A DNA stretch of 64,000 bases from Dendrocalamus latiflorus (Eukaryota; Streptophyta; Magnoliopsida; Poales; Poaceae), in NCBI GenBank assembly GCA_017311315.1, contig CM029632.1, positions 18,836,669-18,900,668 on the forward strand. Reading direction: 5' to 3'. Below the pieces are notes generated by a model. That model saw nothing but the letters and a program-made list of their open reading frames with translations. It was not told the origin of the DNA and did no database searches. The translations under genes and the position numbers were made by a program. Shown in pieces: positions 10,300 to 22,482 of the stretch. Positions within the stretch are counted from its first letter, which is position 1; each line of letters begins with the position of its first letter.

Positions 10300-12006
10300 T
10301 GAAAGCATCTAGGCCCCTAAAAATGGTTTTAGTAATTAATGAAAATTATGTGAATATGAGACTAATATGTTTTATGAGCATGCGAAGGGTTAGTCCACAT
10401 ATGAACGACAAGATGCAAACCAAAGGATATATATGAAGACCCAAATTGGCTCAAGACAAAGGTATACTTAGCATATGATCTCTTTTAATTTTTACCGGTC
10501 TTAGGTGAAAGGTGGAAGACCGGATTATAGGGTAGATAATCGTACCATCAAGAGGGATCTTGGCAAGTAGCTTGAATACAAATTGTGTGCCATTGGATCA
10601 ACATTAGAAACTTGCATTCATCAAAAATCCATTTTAACACTAAGCTTGTGCTCTGTCTGGACGAGCGGTAGTACCGCAGTTCTGAACGTCGGAACTACTG
10701 AAGAGCGGTAGTTCTGCTCCCAGAAGCGGTAGTACCGGCGAACGGAAGATCCGATTTTTGAGCGGATCCTTTTTTCCAGAGAGTACCCGCGGATGCACTT
10801 GAACTCTTGCGGGAACGGAAGTACCGGCGACTTGAATGCCGGAACTACCGCACTGAGCGGTAGTACCGCATTATGGAGCGGTACTTCCAGAGCCCGGAAG
10901 ATCCGGAGGATGAGCGGAACCTTTTTTTCCAGAGAGCACCTCCGGATGAAGTCTGGATTTTCCTGGAGCGGAAGTACCGGCGATTTCCACGCCGGAACTA
11001 CCGCTGTGTGCGGTAGTTCCGCTATCCAGAGCGGTACTTCCGGAGTCCGGAAGATCCGGTTTCAGAGCGGACGATTTTTTCCAAAGAGCGCCAATTTTGG
11101 GACCTTTCGGATTTCGGCCAGAGCGGTAGTACCGCGCCGACTTTGCGGAACTACCGGAGAGCGGTAGTACCGCAAAGTACAACGGCGGTAGTACCGCACC
11201 GCCAAATCCAACGGTCACTGCAGAGCTCTGACATAGCCGTTCTGCCGCGAAGATTTGCTAGCGGTAGTACCGGCCCATAGGGGCGGTAGTACCGCTCATC
11301 CTGAATTTTTCAGGAATTTGTGTCAAACGGCTAGTTTTGGTTGGTGGAAGCTATAAATACCCCCACCACTGCACAAGGGCTAAGGTTAGAGACCCATTGC
11401 ATATTTCTTGAGTCCTAGAGCATTCATTCCACCCTCTCTCACTCATTGAGCATTAAATTGAGGTGGTTTTGCAATTAATGCAAGAATTTCATTAGTTGAT
11501 CCACTTGGCACTAGAATTGCATTCAAGTGAGGCTCGGGATTCATTACTCTTAGTGCTTGCCGGCACTTGGACGATTGGGCGGAAGATTGGATCGGTGATC
11601 TTCTCAAGAAGCTTGTGAGAAGACCCGGTGATTTGTGAAGGTTGGAGCTCACCTACCCGGAGCGGGGAAGAGCTACCACGAGTAATCGAGGTGTTTAGGC
11701 TCAATTTGTGGAGCCGGTCCGATTCGTCCGGGCTAACCTCAACGTGGACTAAGGGAAACCGACAAGTTTTCGATCACCGCGGTAAAAACATCGGTTGTGT
11801 TCATTTTTTTCATAGCTCTTGTTTACTTACTTGATTGTGATCATTTGCTTACTTAGAGTTAGGATTGCTATATTTTTTACTAGAATTGCATATGATTAAT
11901 TGCTCTACATTCGTGCTATTTAAAATTGTGAAGAATTAATCAAGTGAACAAGAAAAGTTTAAAAACCTCCTATTCACCCCCTCTAGTCGGTATCCTTGAT
12001 CCTACA
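10300..12006 (+). mobile_element. solo LTR (1707 bp) nested in the decayed element
   Basis: It starts TGAAAGCATC and ends TTGATCCTACA, with a perfect 5-bp target duplication TAGTG at 10295-10299 and 12007-12011. No primer site or internal domain accompanies it, so it is a solo LTR left by LTR-LTR recombination. Its centre is packed with GCGGTAGTACCGC-type motifs, and a TATA-like CTATAAATACC lies near 11350. The tail contains CCCCTCTAGTCGG, a stretch also seen in the other LTRs of this window. The superfamily is not certain. Confidence 0.88.
10655..11310 (+). repeat. array of GCGGTAGTACCGC near-palindromes
   Basis: About a dozen copies of GCGGTAGTACCG or its variants (GCGGTACTTCCG, CGGAACTACCG) occur at irregular spacing. 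Each can pair with itself and with the others, and the spacers also recur (for example GGAAGATCCGG). Confidence 0.85.
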
Positions 12007-12011
12007 TAGTG

Positions 12012-12849
12012 CAAACCAAATCTAAAAGAAATTTGTGGACTAACAAAAATTCTCATGATATCTGGGTATAAGTATGATCTAAAGCTACCAATGATGTCAT
12101 ACAGACCATGTTTCATGCCAAGACAGAAATAAATGAGCTCATGATATATATGCATCTCAATGAGTCACCAATCATACACACATAGCAAATGATAAGGAAA
12201 AACCTTAAAAGCATATGCTAGCATGGATACAAGTATAAACATGTACATATGAACCAAAAATGATAAACATGCATGAACAGATGATATAGAAGGCTATTCA
12301 AGATGTAATCAAGCTCAAAATATCCATAATCAAACACATATCATGTAGGCATACATCATGACAAACAAAAATTATGAAAAATATGCTAACATGTATAAAT
12401 AATGGTGAATAGACACAAGGAGCAAGATGTAGCCAATAAAACATGATAGATACAACAAACCATAAAGTCATGATGATACTTGACTTCTAATACACACATT
12501 CAACAAGTAACTTATGCTTATAAAGATAAGTCAAAGCTTAAGCATCCAATAAACTAATGCATAAAACATGACACATGGATACCTAAACAAAATACACATA
12601 AAGGCATGACAAGAAAGTAACATGAGTAGTACATGCTAATATGGTACAAGTGAACACATAGACAAACACAACATGTCAATTATGATCAAACATGAATATA
12701 CGGGCATGAAGGTATAGGATAGCTCAAAATAGATGGAAATGCCAAATATGAAAGCATATGCATCTTGGAGGCCATGAATGGGAGTGGAGAACCAACAAGT
12801 GTTTCAATCACGTGATGAAGCAAAGGACTAGAACCCAATCAATCACATA
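12012..12849. other. non-coding interior of the decayed LTR element, right part
   Basis: This is AT-rich sequence rich in CATG-containing short words. No domain is recognised. Confidence 0.5.
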
Positions 12850-13555
12850 TTCTCCATCCTAAACCTAGGGCCAAACAATAAACCCATGTGCACACTAGCA
12901 ACAACACACATGTCAAATTATGACCAAAACCCCAAGAATACCAGAGAACAACCTCATACCACCGAGAGAAGCTAGTCTACCGCCAAGCATAGGCCCATCA
13001 GACCTCTGGTTGGTCTGACACAAGTTCTCGGGTGCTCAGGAAATGGGGCACTCGAAGCCAACGAGTACCTACAGAAGCCTACGACCATCACCACAGATCA
13101 CTACGACCATCATAACAAATCGCTACGACTATCACAATAGATCGCTATGACTATAGATCACAAAGGCTACGACTACGGATCACAAAGGCTTATGACTACC
13201 AATCACAAAGATTTACGACTACCGATCGTAAAGACTTATGACTACCGAATACCGATCAGGCAGTCAGCTACAACCATCGATCAGCCAGTGAAACTATGAC
13301 CATCGACCAACCAGTGAAGCTACGACCACCGAGTAGCCAGTGAATCTACTACCATTTGTGGTCGTTCTGTTATGCTCATCCTACCGTGGTCGATCTGCTA
13401 TGTTAGACATACCGTGGTCGTTTTGCCGATCAGACAGCCTAACACATAGCCGTCTTTGCAAAGCCCACAAAAACTAAACTCAACCTCTATAAATACTCTA
13501 ATCCAAAAGTCAATTACTTGTCACAACCATAGGATGACCTCCACATGGTCTCACA
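12850..13555 (-). repeat. truncated 5' LTR of the decayed element
   Basis: Read on the minus strand from 13555 it begins TGTGAGACCATGTGGAGGTC like the 3' LTR. It stays alignable to about 12850, where similarity ends abruptly next to CCTAAACCTAGGGCC. The rest of the LTR and the primer site are deleted. Confidence 0.8.
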
Positions 13556-13825
13556 GATACGATGATGCTGTCATGGCGATAAGCAACGACGACGACATAC
13601 ACCCTAGCACCCCGGACAACAGCAGCAGCACCTGGGGCGCCGCCTTCGCTTGCCCGCCCGCTGCCCTCCACCGTTGCGCGCCATCATAGCTTCCCCCGCT
13701 GTCGCCGCTACCGCCGCCATCCTTGTCCAACCCGTCGGAGCGGGCTGGCAGCAGCCTGTCGCAACGGCGCCGGCAAGAGCCCCGTCTCCAACGTCGTCGA
13801 CGCGGCCAGGACGACCACCTCATCT

Positions 13826-13960
13826 AGGGACAAGGTCTCCATTAGCAACGCTAGCGAGCTAGAGGTCACCAAGTGGGTCATACAGGACGAGCCCGGGGTC
13901 TACATCACCGTCAAGAAGCTCGCTGACGGCACCAGGGAGCTCTGTTGTGTTCGCTACAGG
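13826..13960 (+). pseudogene. BREVIS RADIX (BRX) domain fragment
   Basis: One plus-strand frame reads as the first half of a BRX domain, with the core W-V-x-x-D-E-P-G-V-Y-I-T and a following LADGTREL stretch. The domain normally continues with a conserved RVRFSR-x-x-F segment; here the frame degenerates after VRYR. BRX domains mediate protein-protein contacts in plant root-growth regulators. The fragment is short, and no other BRX exon is recognisable nearby. The upstream 13560-13820 is GC-rich and may be part of the same broken gene. The LTR element 5442-13555 is inserted just upstream. I treat it as a gene relic or transposon-captured piece. Confidence 0.7.
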
Positions 13961-14703
13961 CCATATGTCACTTGTTGCGTTTACAGTTTTACCTATTTAG
14001 AGATTCTATTACTAGTAGTGTGGATAGTAGTATAATTAAATTCTAACTAATCTGAACTATTGAATCGTAAAGATTAGACGGCGCATATTTATTTTAAGGC
14101 ACCGTAAAAGAGCTTTGGAGCAAACAATACCTAAGCCGCTAACGGGAAAAGACATAAGGTTTCAGACTTCCTTGAGCGGGTCAAAAAACAAAAAAACAAA
14201 AAAGAAGCGAATGTTCGCCATCAGAATTTGCATACGAGATATATGACATAACACTAGTTCAGAATAAAGTGAGGTATACACTGGGAAAAAAGAACAGACA
14301 TCAGGCAACAATTGATGCTCCATACTTTTCAAGAAAGAAAAGGTATGTGCTAATATGAACATACATCATAACTCTACCTTAAAATTCTGGGAACAACTCA
14401 GACCCTTTTTTGTGGGAAACAAGCAGCATCTCAGTCTCTCAAACCATGAAAGATATCTGTGATGAGAACTAAAACTACCAAATAGAATTCCTTGCAGGAG
14501 TGAAGCTTGCAGAGAGACTAGGAGATTAGTGTAAAGAAAACGGAACAGGAAATGATAGCCTTTAGGATTTGCATCACTAGATTTTAATTGACTGGACTGC
14601 ACAATTTCTTGAAGCGACCCAAAGATGAGATACATTGGGGTTCAAGATCTAATGCAACTTGGCTAAATATCCAGGGTTCCAACTTCAAACATTAGTGTGT
14701 CTG
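13961..14703. other. intergenic, nothing recognised
   Basis: No domain, long frame or terminal-repeat pair is visible on either strand. Confidence 0.4.
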
Positions 14704-15176
14704 TTAATTTCCTACTTGCTGACACACATGATGGAACAAGGGGGAAAGACCTGCTGAGAATCCCCGCCTCCTTGCCAATCTTACGCCATCACGGCAAATA
14801 AGAGCTTCAATTATCAAAGGATCATATGCCGCCTGGTAGGAGAAACCTGCTGATTCTACAATCATCCCTCTCCTGTTTCTTGCTACCACCCCTGAGGCTG
14901 CAACATCGTCCGAGCTCGGCGTTGCGCCATCCACATTGATTTTTATTCAATAGTCAGGGGGAGCTGACCAAACATGTTTCTTCTTTTCCTTCGCACTCTT
15001 GTCACTTGTTTCGGCAATTCCAGAGTACTTAAAATATCCTTGATGTACTCCATAGATCCAGAAGAAGCATTAACATCCTTTTCATGCGCAATCTTATTTC
15101 CGGAGGCCCAGATGCACCACATCACTGTGATTAAAGTTGGTGCATCCCCTATGGGGACTAACTCCGAGCAAAGAAG
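14704..15176 (-). pseudogene. LINE-derived RNase H-like remnant, broken
   Basis: On the minus strand a WCIWASGNKIAHE segment (about 15070-15125) is followed, after a frame change and an in-frame TGA near 14946, by an RNase H-like stretch (14704-14934). That stretch has the NVDGA start, a GVVARNRRG turn and an EAL helix. This arrangement is the C-terminal RNase H region of plant non-LTR retrotransposons. The stop and frame change make it non-functional. The solo LTR at 15182-15523 cut its upstream side. Confidence 0.75.
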
Positions 15177-15181
15177 GTCAG

Positions 15182-15523
15182 TGTTAGTATATTGTAGTCT
15201 CTTATATTTAGAAAGATGTGCTATAGAGGAGTTCTAGATGAATTCTAATAAGAGTAGGATTTCTTTTTTAGTAGAATTTCAACTTTCCTTTGGAGGAGGA
15301 CTAGGGGGCTATATAAACCTATATGGATGGCCATAAATAATTCAAGCAACCAAGCAATAAAGTTAAGAAGCTACTTATCTAAAGGTATAGGTACACGAGA
15401 GGATTATATGCTAGGTTATTTTTTAGCAGTAGATTCTTATATAGAACAAGGATTCGAAAGAGTTGTGAGAGAACCATAATCCCTTGTACTCGATCTTTTG
15501 ATGTTGTGCTTAAGGAATTTGCA
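15182..15523 (+). mobile_element. solo LTR, 342 bp, copia-like
   Basis: It starts TGTTAGTATATTG and ends AAGGAATTTGCA. A perfect 5-bp target duplication GTCAG flanks it at 15177-15181 and 15524-15528. A TATA box (CTATATAAACC) lies near 15309. The orientation is inferred from the TATA position. The size and TGTTAG start suit a copia LTR. Confidence 0.8.
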
Positions 15524-15528
15524 GTCAG

Positions 15529-15871
15529 CTTCGTGATGCGACACTAAGTACCTTTGCTACTTTGAGTTGTGAACCCACATTACAACCTGAAATTACTTTG
15601 CCAATTGGTGCTAAATTGAGTCAAGGAGATGGGGTCGAGAGGGAGTGAGGAGAGGCCGGCCAAGGGTGGCAAACCCTAGTCCATGCGGCGCACATGGGCC
15701 AAGGGAGACCGCATGGGTGCATGAGCGTGTGGCCGTGTGGGAAGGAAGCCCCTTGGGAATTGTGTGGGAGGTGTGATCGGTAGAAGGCAGCTTGCCTTGT
15801 GTGTGAAGAAAGAAGAGAGTATGATTGCCATGTAGCGCATGGGAGCTGGACTCCAAGTTGTGTGAATCTGG
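15529..15871. other. unassigned sequence after the solo LTR
   Basis: No gene recognised. The short frames on the minus strand are not supported by any domain. Confidence 0.35.
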
Positions 15872-16041
15872 ATCCTTGCCGTATGAAGCCAAGAAACCTA
15901 GCCAGGATCGTGGGGAGCCAAGAAAGGGAGATCAAGTCAGCTTTGAACCAAGAAGAATCCTTACCGTATGAAGCCAGGAAACCGAGCCAGGATCGTTGGG
16001 AGCCAAGAAAGGGAGATCAAGTCGGCTTTGAGATAGGAAGA
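15872..16041 (+). repeat. two tandem 85-bp units
   Basis: The block beginning ATCCTTGCCGTATGAAGCC at 15872 recurs at 15957 with a few substitutions, so the period is 85 bp. Confidence 0.85.
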
Positions 16042-18440
16042 AGTGAGACGCTCACATGGATTCTACATTAGTTCAGTTTGAATTGGATTCGGCACTTAAC
16101 AGATTCCAATCCAAGTTTTCCATCCTTTGAGTCGGATTCTATCTCTTGAGTTTGTTTCCTAGTCTAGATGAGTCCAAGTTGTACGTGCATTAGTTGGCTG
16201 AACTTATATGGTCAGTTTGTGTCCGATTTTTTGGGAGTTCCTTTCAAAAACCAGTGTTGGTTTATTTGAGGAGTCTGTTTTTTTGGATAAGTGGAGTCGA
16301 TTTTCAAGAGAGTTCGAGTCCTTTTTGTAAACACGTACAATTATAAATGCAATTGAGTCCAGTTCAGTTTCCTAGCCGAACTCACGTAGGGCCTTTAGTC
16401 ATAGCATTATGTGTGCGTGTGTGGCCGTGCCATGGGCACCAATATAAAGCCAAAGGGATACCCCATGTAATCTTAGATGAGATTGCTTTGAGTTGAGAAA
16501 TACAGGTAAGCCATGGATGGTTTGTGGCGCCATTGTGTGGTTGCTTGTTGACATTTCCCAATTAGGGTTTATTGAAGTTAGCGCAAGGCAAGAATACCTT
16601 GTTCTTGAGATTGCCCACAGAACATACACGATTCTTCTCTCTCAATTCGTGAGCCATTGTTGCCTACGGTTAGAGAAGCTTGGTTGATTGCTTTTAGTTC
16701 GTGCTTCCCTTTACTAGTGCAATCTACCTCACTGTTCGCGCTGCTGTTGCTGCTGATTGCATTGGCTGCAAGGAGGAAAGAGGATTATTGAAACCCTAGT
16801 TCATCTAATACCTCAAGGAGGAGAGCTGGTTGCTGCACTTGTTCTTAACCGGCGCAAAAGAAAACCCTAATCTTCATTGCTACCGCGAGGAGAAAGGGGA
16901 AACTCACCGTTGTTCATACTGTGAAGATTAGACCACCACTACGCAACAGCTAGCATACTAGTTGGTCTATATCACTTTGCCAAATCTTTTTTTCACCATG
17001 GTTGCTTCAATGTCGTTATTTTGATTTTCTCTACGAGATCAATTTTCTTCGTTTTTGATACCGTGTACGATCGTTTCGTATCTGATAAACTCTAATCGGA
17101 TATGAATACTACTATGTATAAGAAAGGATATAAGAAACAGTCAGCACTCCAAAAACGCAATTAGAAAACGCCGCACGTTCTACCCAGCAAATCTCAACAG
17201 TAGAAAGAAGAATCGGGAACATTCTCAGATGGGAGTGACTACTGTCTAGGCATCTGACGTCCTTACTGCAATACATATATTCTCAAATAGCACCGGCAAC
17301 ATTTCAGTAGAACCACTACAATATCTAAATTGTTCATCTATGTTTAAAAGCCGCCGGATCTTTAGCATAACGTTGAGAATTAGTAACTTGTCACTGTTCA
17401 TCATTCACACACTAAGTATCGTACGTTCTCCAAAATTATGGAGTACTAGCACTGTACCATCACCAATCTTTTCAGCAAAGGCGACTTTCCTCTGGTTGCT
17501 TACAAGCGGCCAACCCACTCCAAACAGAACCTTGAATTATTGGCTGTCCTTGGACATTCACTCGCTACTCATTAACTAGGATAGTCACAATCGAGCCATT
17601 AATGGCACGATTAATGCCGATAGGAGAAAAAAAATCCATCAACTACATCATGCTACAATATAATTGCGTTCGTGAGAGCAGTTTCTTGTTAGTTAGCCAT
17701 ATTTTTGAGTGCAGTGCATCCATACTAGTTAAAAGCATGGCTCTACGGTGAAGACGGTGGCGATGACCTCATGGATGGATTCACCGTAGATACTCGTTAG
17801 ACTGCTAGCGAGTTAGGATAGTTTGGGAAGAGATCATGGCTAGCGTGCTTGACGTTCCACAACACGCTTGAGGCTTTGCACGAGGATAGCGCCGTGTGGA
17901 CGGTGTGGACCTTATAGTTCATTTCTAAGACAGTGTCTTTTGGTTTGTCAGAGCAATGCAAGTAGGACCGGGACTACTGGCTTACGACTTGCCATCTCGT
18001 CTTCTTCCATATAGCGGAGCCCTACGACCCCCCCCCCCAAGTCATGAAACCTGTAAGTAAAATTGTTTGTTAGCTCTTTTCGTGGAATCTGTTGCTTTAA
18101 CTTCTACGTTACGTACAATTCGTTTATCCTTTATTTCCACACTCAAATAACCGTTGCATATCAGGCCTTTTTTCCCAGGCAAATGAAGATCAGATGGAAG
18201 AGCCACGACTGGAGGGCGATATAGCTGCTGTGGACCATGGCCAGGGAGCAATCGACGAGGACGTAGGTTGAGCAGGAGCGATGGCCGTACAACCCATACA
18301 CGTACCCTATGTACCATTGTAGGCTAATGGGCACCCCGCGTAGCCTCCACCAGAGGCCACACACACTGATAGGTTGGCACTAGACCCGACAGACACAATA
18401 CAGCATGATATAATGTGACGGTAAAAGATTTCAAGTTCGT
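16042..18440. other. unassigned repetitive-looking sequence
   Basis: No gene is recognised. A TATA-like AATATAAAGCC near 16440 and a poly-C run near 18030 are visible. The style (pentanucleotide GAGTC-rich text) resembles LTR sequence, but I found no paired ends. Confidence 0.35.
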
Positions 18441-19145
18441 ATTTGTATTACACTTATTGTGCATACATGACTAACATATTTCGCCCGTTGTTGCAGCATG
18501 ATCAGCTTCACCGTATCGTGTTCGAGGGTTGTGTCGCACTATGCTATAGACGTTCGAGCACCTTGGAACACGTATTGGCTTCCATGCACAACTTGTACGA
18601 GGATGCCAGACATGCACTAGGGTCATCAACTGCGATTGTCCTAGTGACATGTTTATCCCGGGGGGTGAACCGTACCATCATCCATCCACAGCTTTGTCTA
18701 CACGTCCTAGCTCCTCGATGTACCGCCCTAACTTCGGGCATTCCTCGTCCGCGCAATGCACTGCTCATATTTTCCAACTTCATATTTTACTACAATTGGC
18801 ACGATACCATAGTTCATTGTTCTTCTTACATGTAGGCTATTCATGTTGACACTACTCTACTTTCATTTTCATTGCGGAGGCAACCTAACGCTAGACCTCC
18901 CTCGTGTGTGTGTGTGTGTGGGGGGGGGGGGACAACAGAGCACAGCACATCCATCCTCATCACGGAGACAGCCCGAGACACATTATATCCCAGATAGCGA
19001 TGTCAACTTGCCTATCTAAGACTGCGAGGTGCAATGCGACATGTACGCACCCATGGACCGTCCGTACCTCTGGCAGCATGACAAGTGGTACGATCGGACA
19101 TACGATAGCTACATGGTTCACCAATATCGTCCACACAACACGTGA
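18441..19145 (+). pseudogene. unrecognised degenerate coding-like segment
   Basis: Several short plus-strand frames look protein-like. One at about 19028-19144 starts EVQCDMYAPMDRPYLW and is rich in W, Y, H and D before its stop; another runs at about 18490-18655. A (GT)n tract followed by eleven G residues (about 18905-18931) separates them. Frames change repeatedly, so if this was a gene it is broken. I do not recognise the family. Confidence 0.35.
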
Positions 19146-20420
19146 TTCGCATGCTACAGTGCCGCCCGCTTGCTCGTTCGCCCGTTTGCTCACCTGGTCG
19201 CTACAGTGATTGGCGGCCCGATTCGTTCGGTCGTTTTGGCCCACCTCCGCTCGGCCCAGGTGAACAGGGTCATCTTCTTCCTCCCGCTCGCACGACGACG
19301 CCGAAACAGGGGAAGAAGCGACGGTGCTTGGTGGAGCTGTAGGGTTTTGCGATGGGTTTGGAGGCTATGGACGGGTTCCCGAAGGCGTCAGGGTTTCATT
19401 TTTGGGGTTGGCACGGCTAGGGGGAGCGGCGTTCACCAGCGGCGAGCTCAAAAGCTCGGTACGATTTTTGATGGCTTGGGAGCTATAGGGGCGACCATCC
19501 CTAAATTTGGTGGGTGTTTAACCATCTAGGGGTGATCAGGGAAGTCCAAGTGGCGGCGATTTGGGCTAGAGAGCTTCCTAGCAAGTTGGCCACGGTGAGA
19601 CACCAAGGCCGAGCGACGAGCTTCGACAGCGAAGAGGAGGAGGGCTCAGGGAGCTAAGGTGTTGGTTCAGGGAGGTTCCTAGGAGCTTGAGGAGGCTGTG
19701 GGTGCAAGCAATTGAAATGTGATTGGCTAAATCAATGGAATTGAATTCATGCTCACTTTGAGGTTTCTCGGTGATAGCCGACGATACTCCAGTCGATGGT
19801 GTAATTGGGGGGGTGGGGTGCGGAGAGCTCACTGGACTTCAATACGGTGCTTTGGAGGGGTCCCGTTGCTTAAATAAGGTCGAGAGGCGGTTTGGCACCG
19901 GGGAGGGGGGAAGATCAATGGCGGCGGCGGCCACTTCAGTGGTCAGGAAGGCTCGAGGCTGCCGGTGGGAATGCGGTTGTCTTGGGCGCAGAGAGGCGGC
20001 GGTCAAAAGGCACTAGCATGGCTCAGGTCGGTTGAGAGAGGGAGCGGCCGTGAAAGGACAGAGGAGGTGGCCGAGCTCGGCCGGCGAGTTGACACGCGTT
20101 CAGGGCGACTGAGGAGCTGTCAAGGCGGGAGAGACGAGGTTGTACGGAGTTTTGACTGAACAGTGGCGGCGGTAGGGGCTGGAAGGCGCGAACGGCTTGG
20201 CGATGAAGAAAGAAGTCGGGTAGCGGCGAAGAATCTGACAGTGAACAGTGTCGCGTGGTTTCTCCTCCGCTCAAGCAATGTCGGCAGGGATTATGGGTGG
20301 GGTTGTGTTGAGATTCGTGCGGTTTTGGTTAAGGATCGGGAGAGATTAAAATCAAAACGCAAATTTGAATTCTTTGCAAAATTCTGCTTTGTTTCAAATA
20401 CGCTGAAGTGCTACGTACGC
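19146..20420. other. GC-rich LTR-like remnant, ends not found
   Basis: The long GGCGGCGG- and GAGG-rich text, followed by an AT-rich tail with AAATTTGAATT near 20360, resembles the long grass Ty3/gypsy LTR at 55206-59891. I could not find TG/CA ends with a target duplication. No open coding domain is recognised. Confidence 0.4.
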
Positions 20421-21555
20421 AAACAGTTCGCAGCAAAGAGCCTGATCGACGAAGCGGCGAAGCGTGAAAAACGATGCCCCCCGCACGTCACCTCCGGCCC
20501 GCCGCAGCAGCCGCGCGGCACGCTTGCCTCACGCCTCGCGCTGTGCGCAGCGCCCCCCGCTTTCCGTGGCGCACGCAGGCGCGCGGCAGGCAGCGCGACG
20601 AGGCGAAAAAGGCGTCTTTTGTAGTGAAAAGGGAGGGAAAGCAAAAGCCGGAAACAACAAGCGGATGGATGGATGGATGGATGCTGGATTCGATCACACT
20701 CGCTGGACGACACGGCACGAGGCGGCCCACCCTATCCTGCGTGGCCGCCGCCTGCCTGACACCGTCGTCAACGAGCCAGGAACCGGGAACACCACACTAC
20801 CACGGTGGGGTAGCACCACGACTTGATATCCTTCCTACGAGTTTGAGCTTCTCCAATAATTTATGCGAGGTAGGTGTATCTTGGTTGGAATGTCTTTCTT
20901 TTCCTACCTAGAGAATTCGATTGATTTTAGTATAGCCCTGTTTAGAACACGCGAATTGATCTGGTTTCTATGAAATTTCTTATGAATTTTTGGTGAAGTT
21001 CTTGAGTTTCAAACATGACCTAAATAGTAATAATAGTAAGTAAAGAGCACATACTGAATTACTGAGTCAAAAATGAGTTTAAGCTTGCATTCTGAACTTG
21101 GCCAAGACTGGTCCCTTTGCGCTCTTTATGATGTGGTTTCAGTTCCGAGGCTGATCGACGGCCACATGGGCTGGGATCTGGACCGTAAGAATATGGGTGG
21201 CAGACGCACTTGCACGGGTGTCTCGTCTGACGCCTTCAACGCATGAACCATTTTATTGGCAGTTTAAGGCGGATGAGAAATTTTGAGGTAGCAGCTGTAG
21301 ACTGGTACACGACCACTCCATCCGTCCATCTCACAATTCTAATATTTTCGGTCGGACAATGTCATAATGTTACTGATTTCATATGACATAAGAAAATCTT
21401 CGCCAATTTTCAGGGGAAACGATAGCCATTGACAGTGCCAGCCAGAGCAAGCAGGCTACCTTGCACAAAAATCACTGTCAGCCCCCAACCACAATCATTT
21501 TCCTCTCTTTGCTCTCTCTCTCGGTCCTGATCAACTCGGCTTCGGGTTCTGGCTT
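20421..21555. other. unassigned, includes a (GGAT)n microsatellite
   Basis: A GC-rich block (20460-20830) holds five GGAT units near 20662-20682. The rest is ordinary intergenic sequence. Confidence 0.4.
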
Positions 21556-21795
21556 CTGACTTATTTTTCACTATTCATAAGTTTCGTTTTTTTTCTGAAC
21601 TTTTGGCTTTTTGTTAAGCTTTTTTGCCGGTTCTTTTTTCCCGTATTTGTTTGTATTATACGTAATGGGCTAACATATTTTTTATATTTTAAATTTTTTT
21701 AAATTTAATTATGCTAAATAAGTATCTGTCAGCTACATTGTTTTTTTCAGCCAGCTACAGTATTTTTAGCCATAAACTATGAGTTTTTCAACCGA
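21555..21795. repeat. dispersed AT-rich repeat, copy 1
   Basis: The order TTCTGACTTATTTTT, then a TTTGCCGGTT(C)TTTT..CCGTATTTGTTTGT block, then TAAATTTAATTATGCTAAATAA recurs at 22135-22370 in the same orientation. It is probably a MITE family. Confidence 0.65.
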
Positions 21796-22134
21796 ACCGA
21801 TCACCACCTCAGTGACACATTCTTGATTCTTCTGATCTCCAACCCTTTTGTTTACATCACACGAGGGGATAAAGGAAAGAATAAGCTATCCCGATAGGCC
21901 CGGGTCCTTGCACCGGTGCCTTGGCTTGTTGATGCACAAGAAAATGGCCCCCTATCTGCTGAAACACCCCCCACAATATTCCAAATCCAAGGTCAAATCC
22001 AAAGTCTGAAATGAAACCCAAAGAAGAGAGAAAAGCACACGGTACCAACCTTGCAGAGGCAGAAAGGTTCAAGAAAAGAACTCTACTACTGGTAGAAGAC
22101 TAGTAGCCTTCATTCAGTTCAAGCTCCGCTTATT

Positions 22135-22370
22135 TTGTGTTAAATTTCTAGTTTCTGACTTATTTTTTATTATTTTTTAATTTTATTTTTTCGGACTTTT
22201 TAGTTTTTTTGTCGGTTTTTTACCGTATTTGTTTGTGTTGTTTGTGATGGTCTAACCTGTTTTTTTTTATTTTTAATTTTTTAAATTTAGTTACGCTAAA
22301 TAAATCATCATCAGTTAAAGTGTAATTCTAACTAGCTATAGTATAATTTTAATTGTAAGTTAGTTTATTT
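22135..22370. repeat. dispersed AT-rich repeat, copy 2
   Basis: This is the same word order as copy 1, ending about 300 bp upstream of the RING-H2 start codon. The copies are clearly diverged, so the insertions or duplication are not recent. Confidence 0.65.
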
Positions 22371-22472
22371 CAGCTCTACCGAACGGCACGAGAGGCCTTC
22401 ACCTTTGGGCTCACAAAGCAGCCACCTGTGCTGCTTCGCTGGTCTTGGTTTGGTTGCTTCTGTGCCCCAGTT

Positions 22473-22482
22473 GCATATAAAC
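22473..22482 (+). promoter_or_regulatory. candidate TATA box of the ATL gene
   Basis: GCATATAAAC lies about 195 bp upstream of the ATG at 22676, a usual TATA-to-ATG spacing in plants. This is inference from position only. Confidence 0.45.

Larger units (their letters stand above)
5442..13555 (-). mobile_element. decayed non-autonomous LTR retrotransposon with nested solo LTR
   Basis: The ends are TGTAGGATCG at 5442 and TGTGAGACC read on the minus strand from 13555. A perfect 5-bp target duplication GATAC flanks it at 5437-5441 and 13556-13560. On the minus strand the 3' LTR is 5442-8215. The 5' LTR survives only as its first ~0.7 kb (12850-13555), so its remainder and the primer site are lost. 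The interior (8216-12849) is AT-rich with no retroviral domain and is interrupted by the solo LTR at 10300-12006. LTR sequence similarity, the purine-rich tract and the target duplication all agree. Confidence 0.85.

Noticed and set aside
19030..19145. Possible tRNA or conserved small gene in the palindrome-rich region
   Set aside because: No cloverleaf could be drawn. The segment reads better as a degenerate coding remnant.
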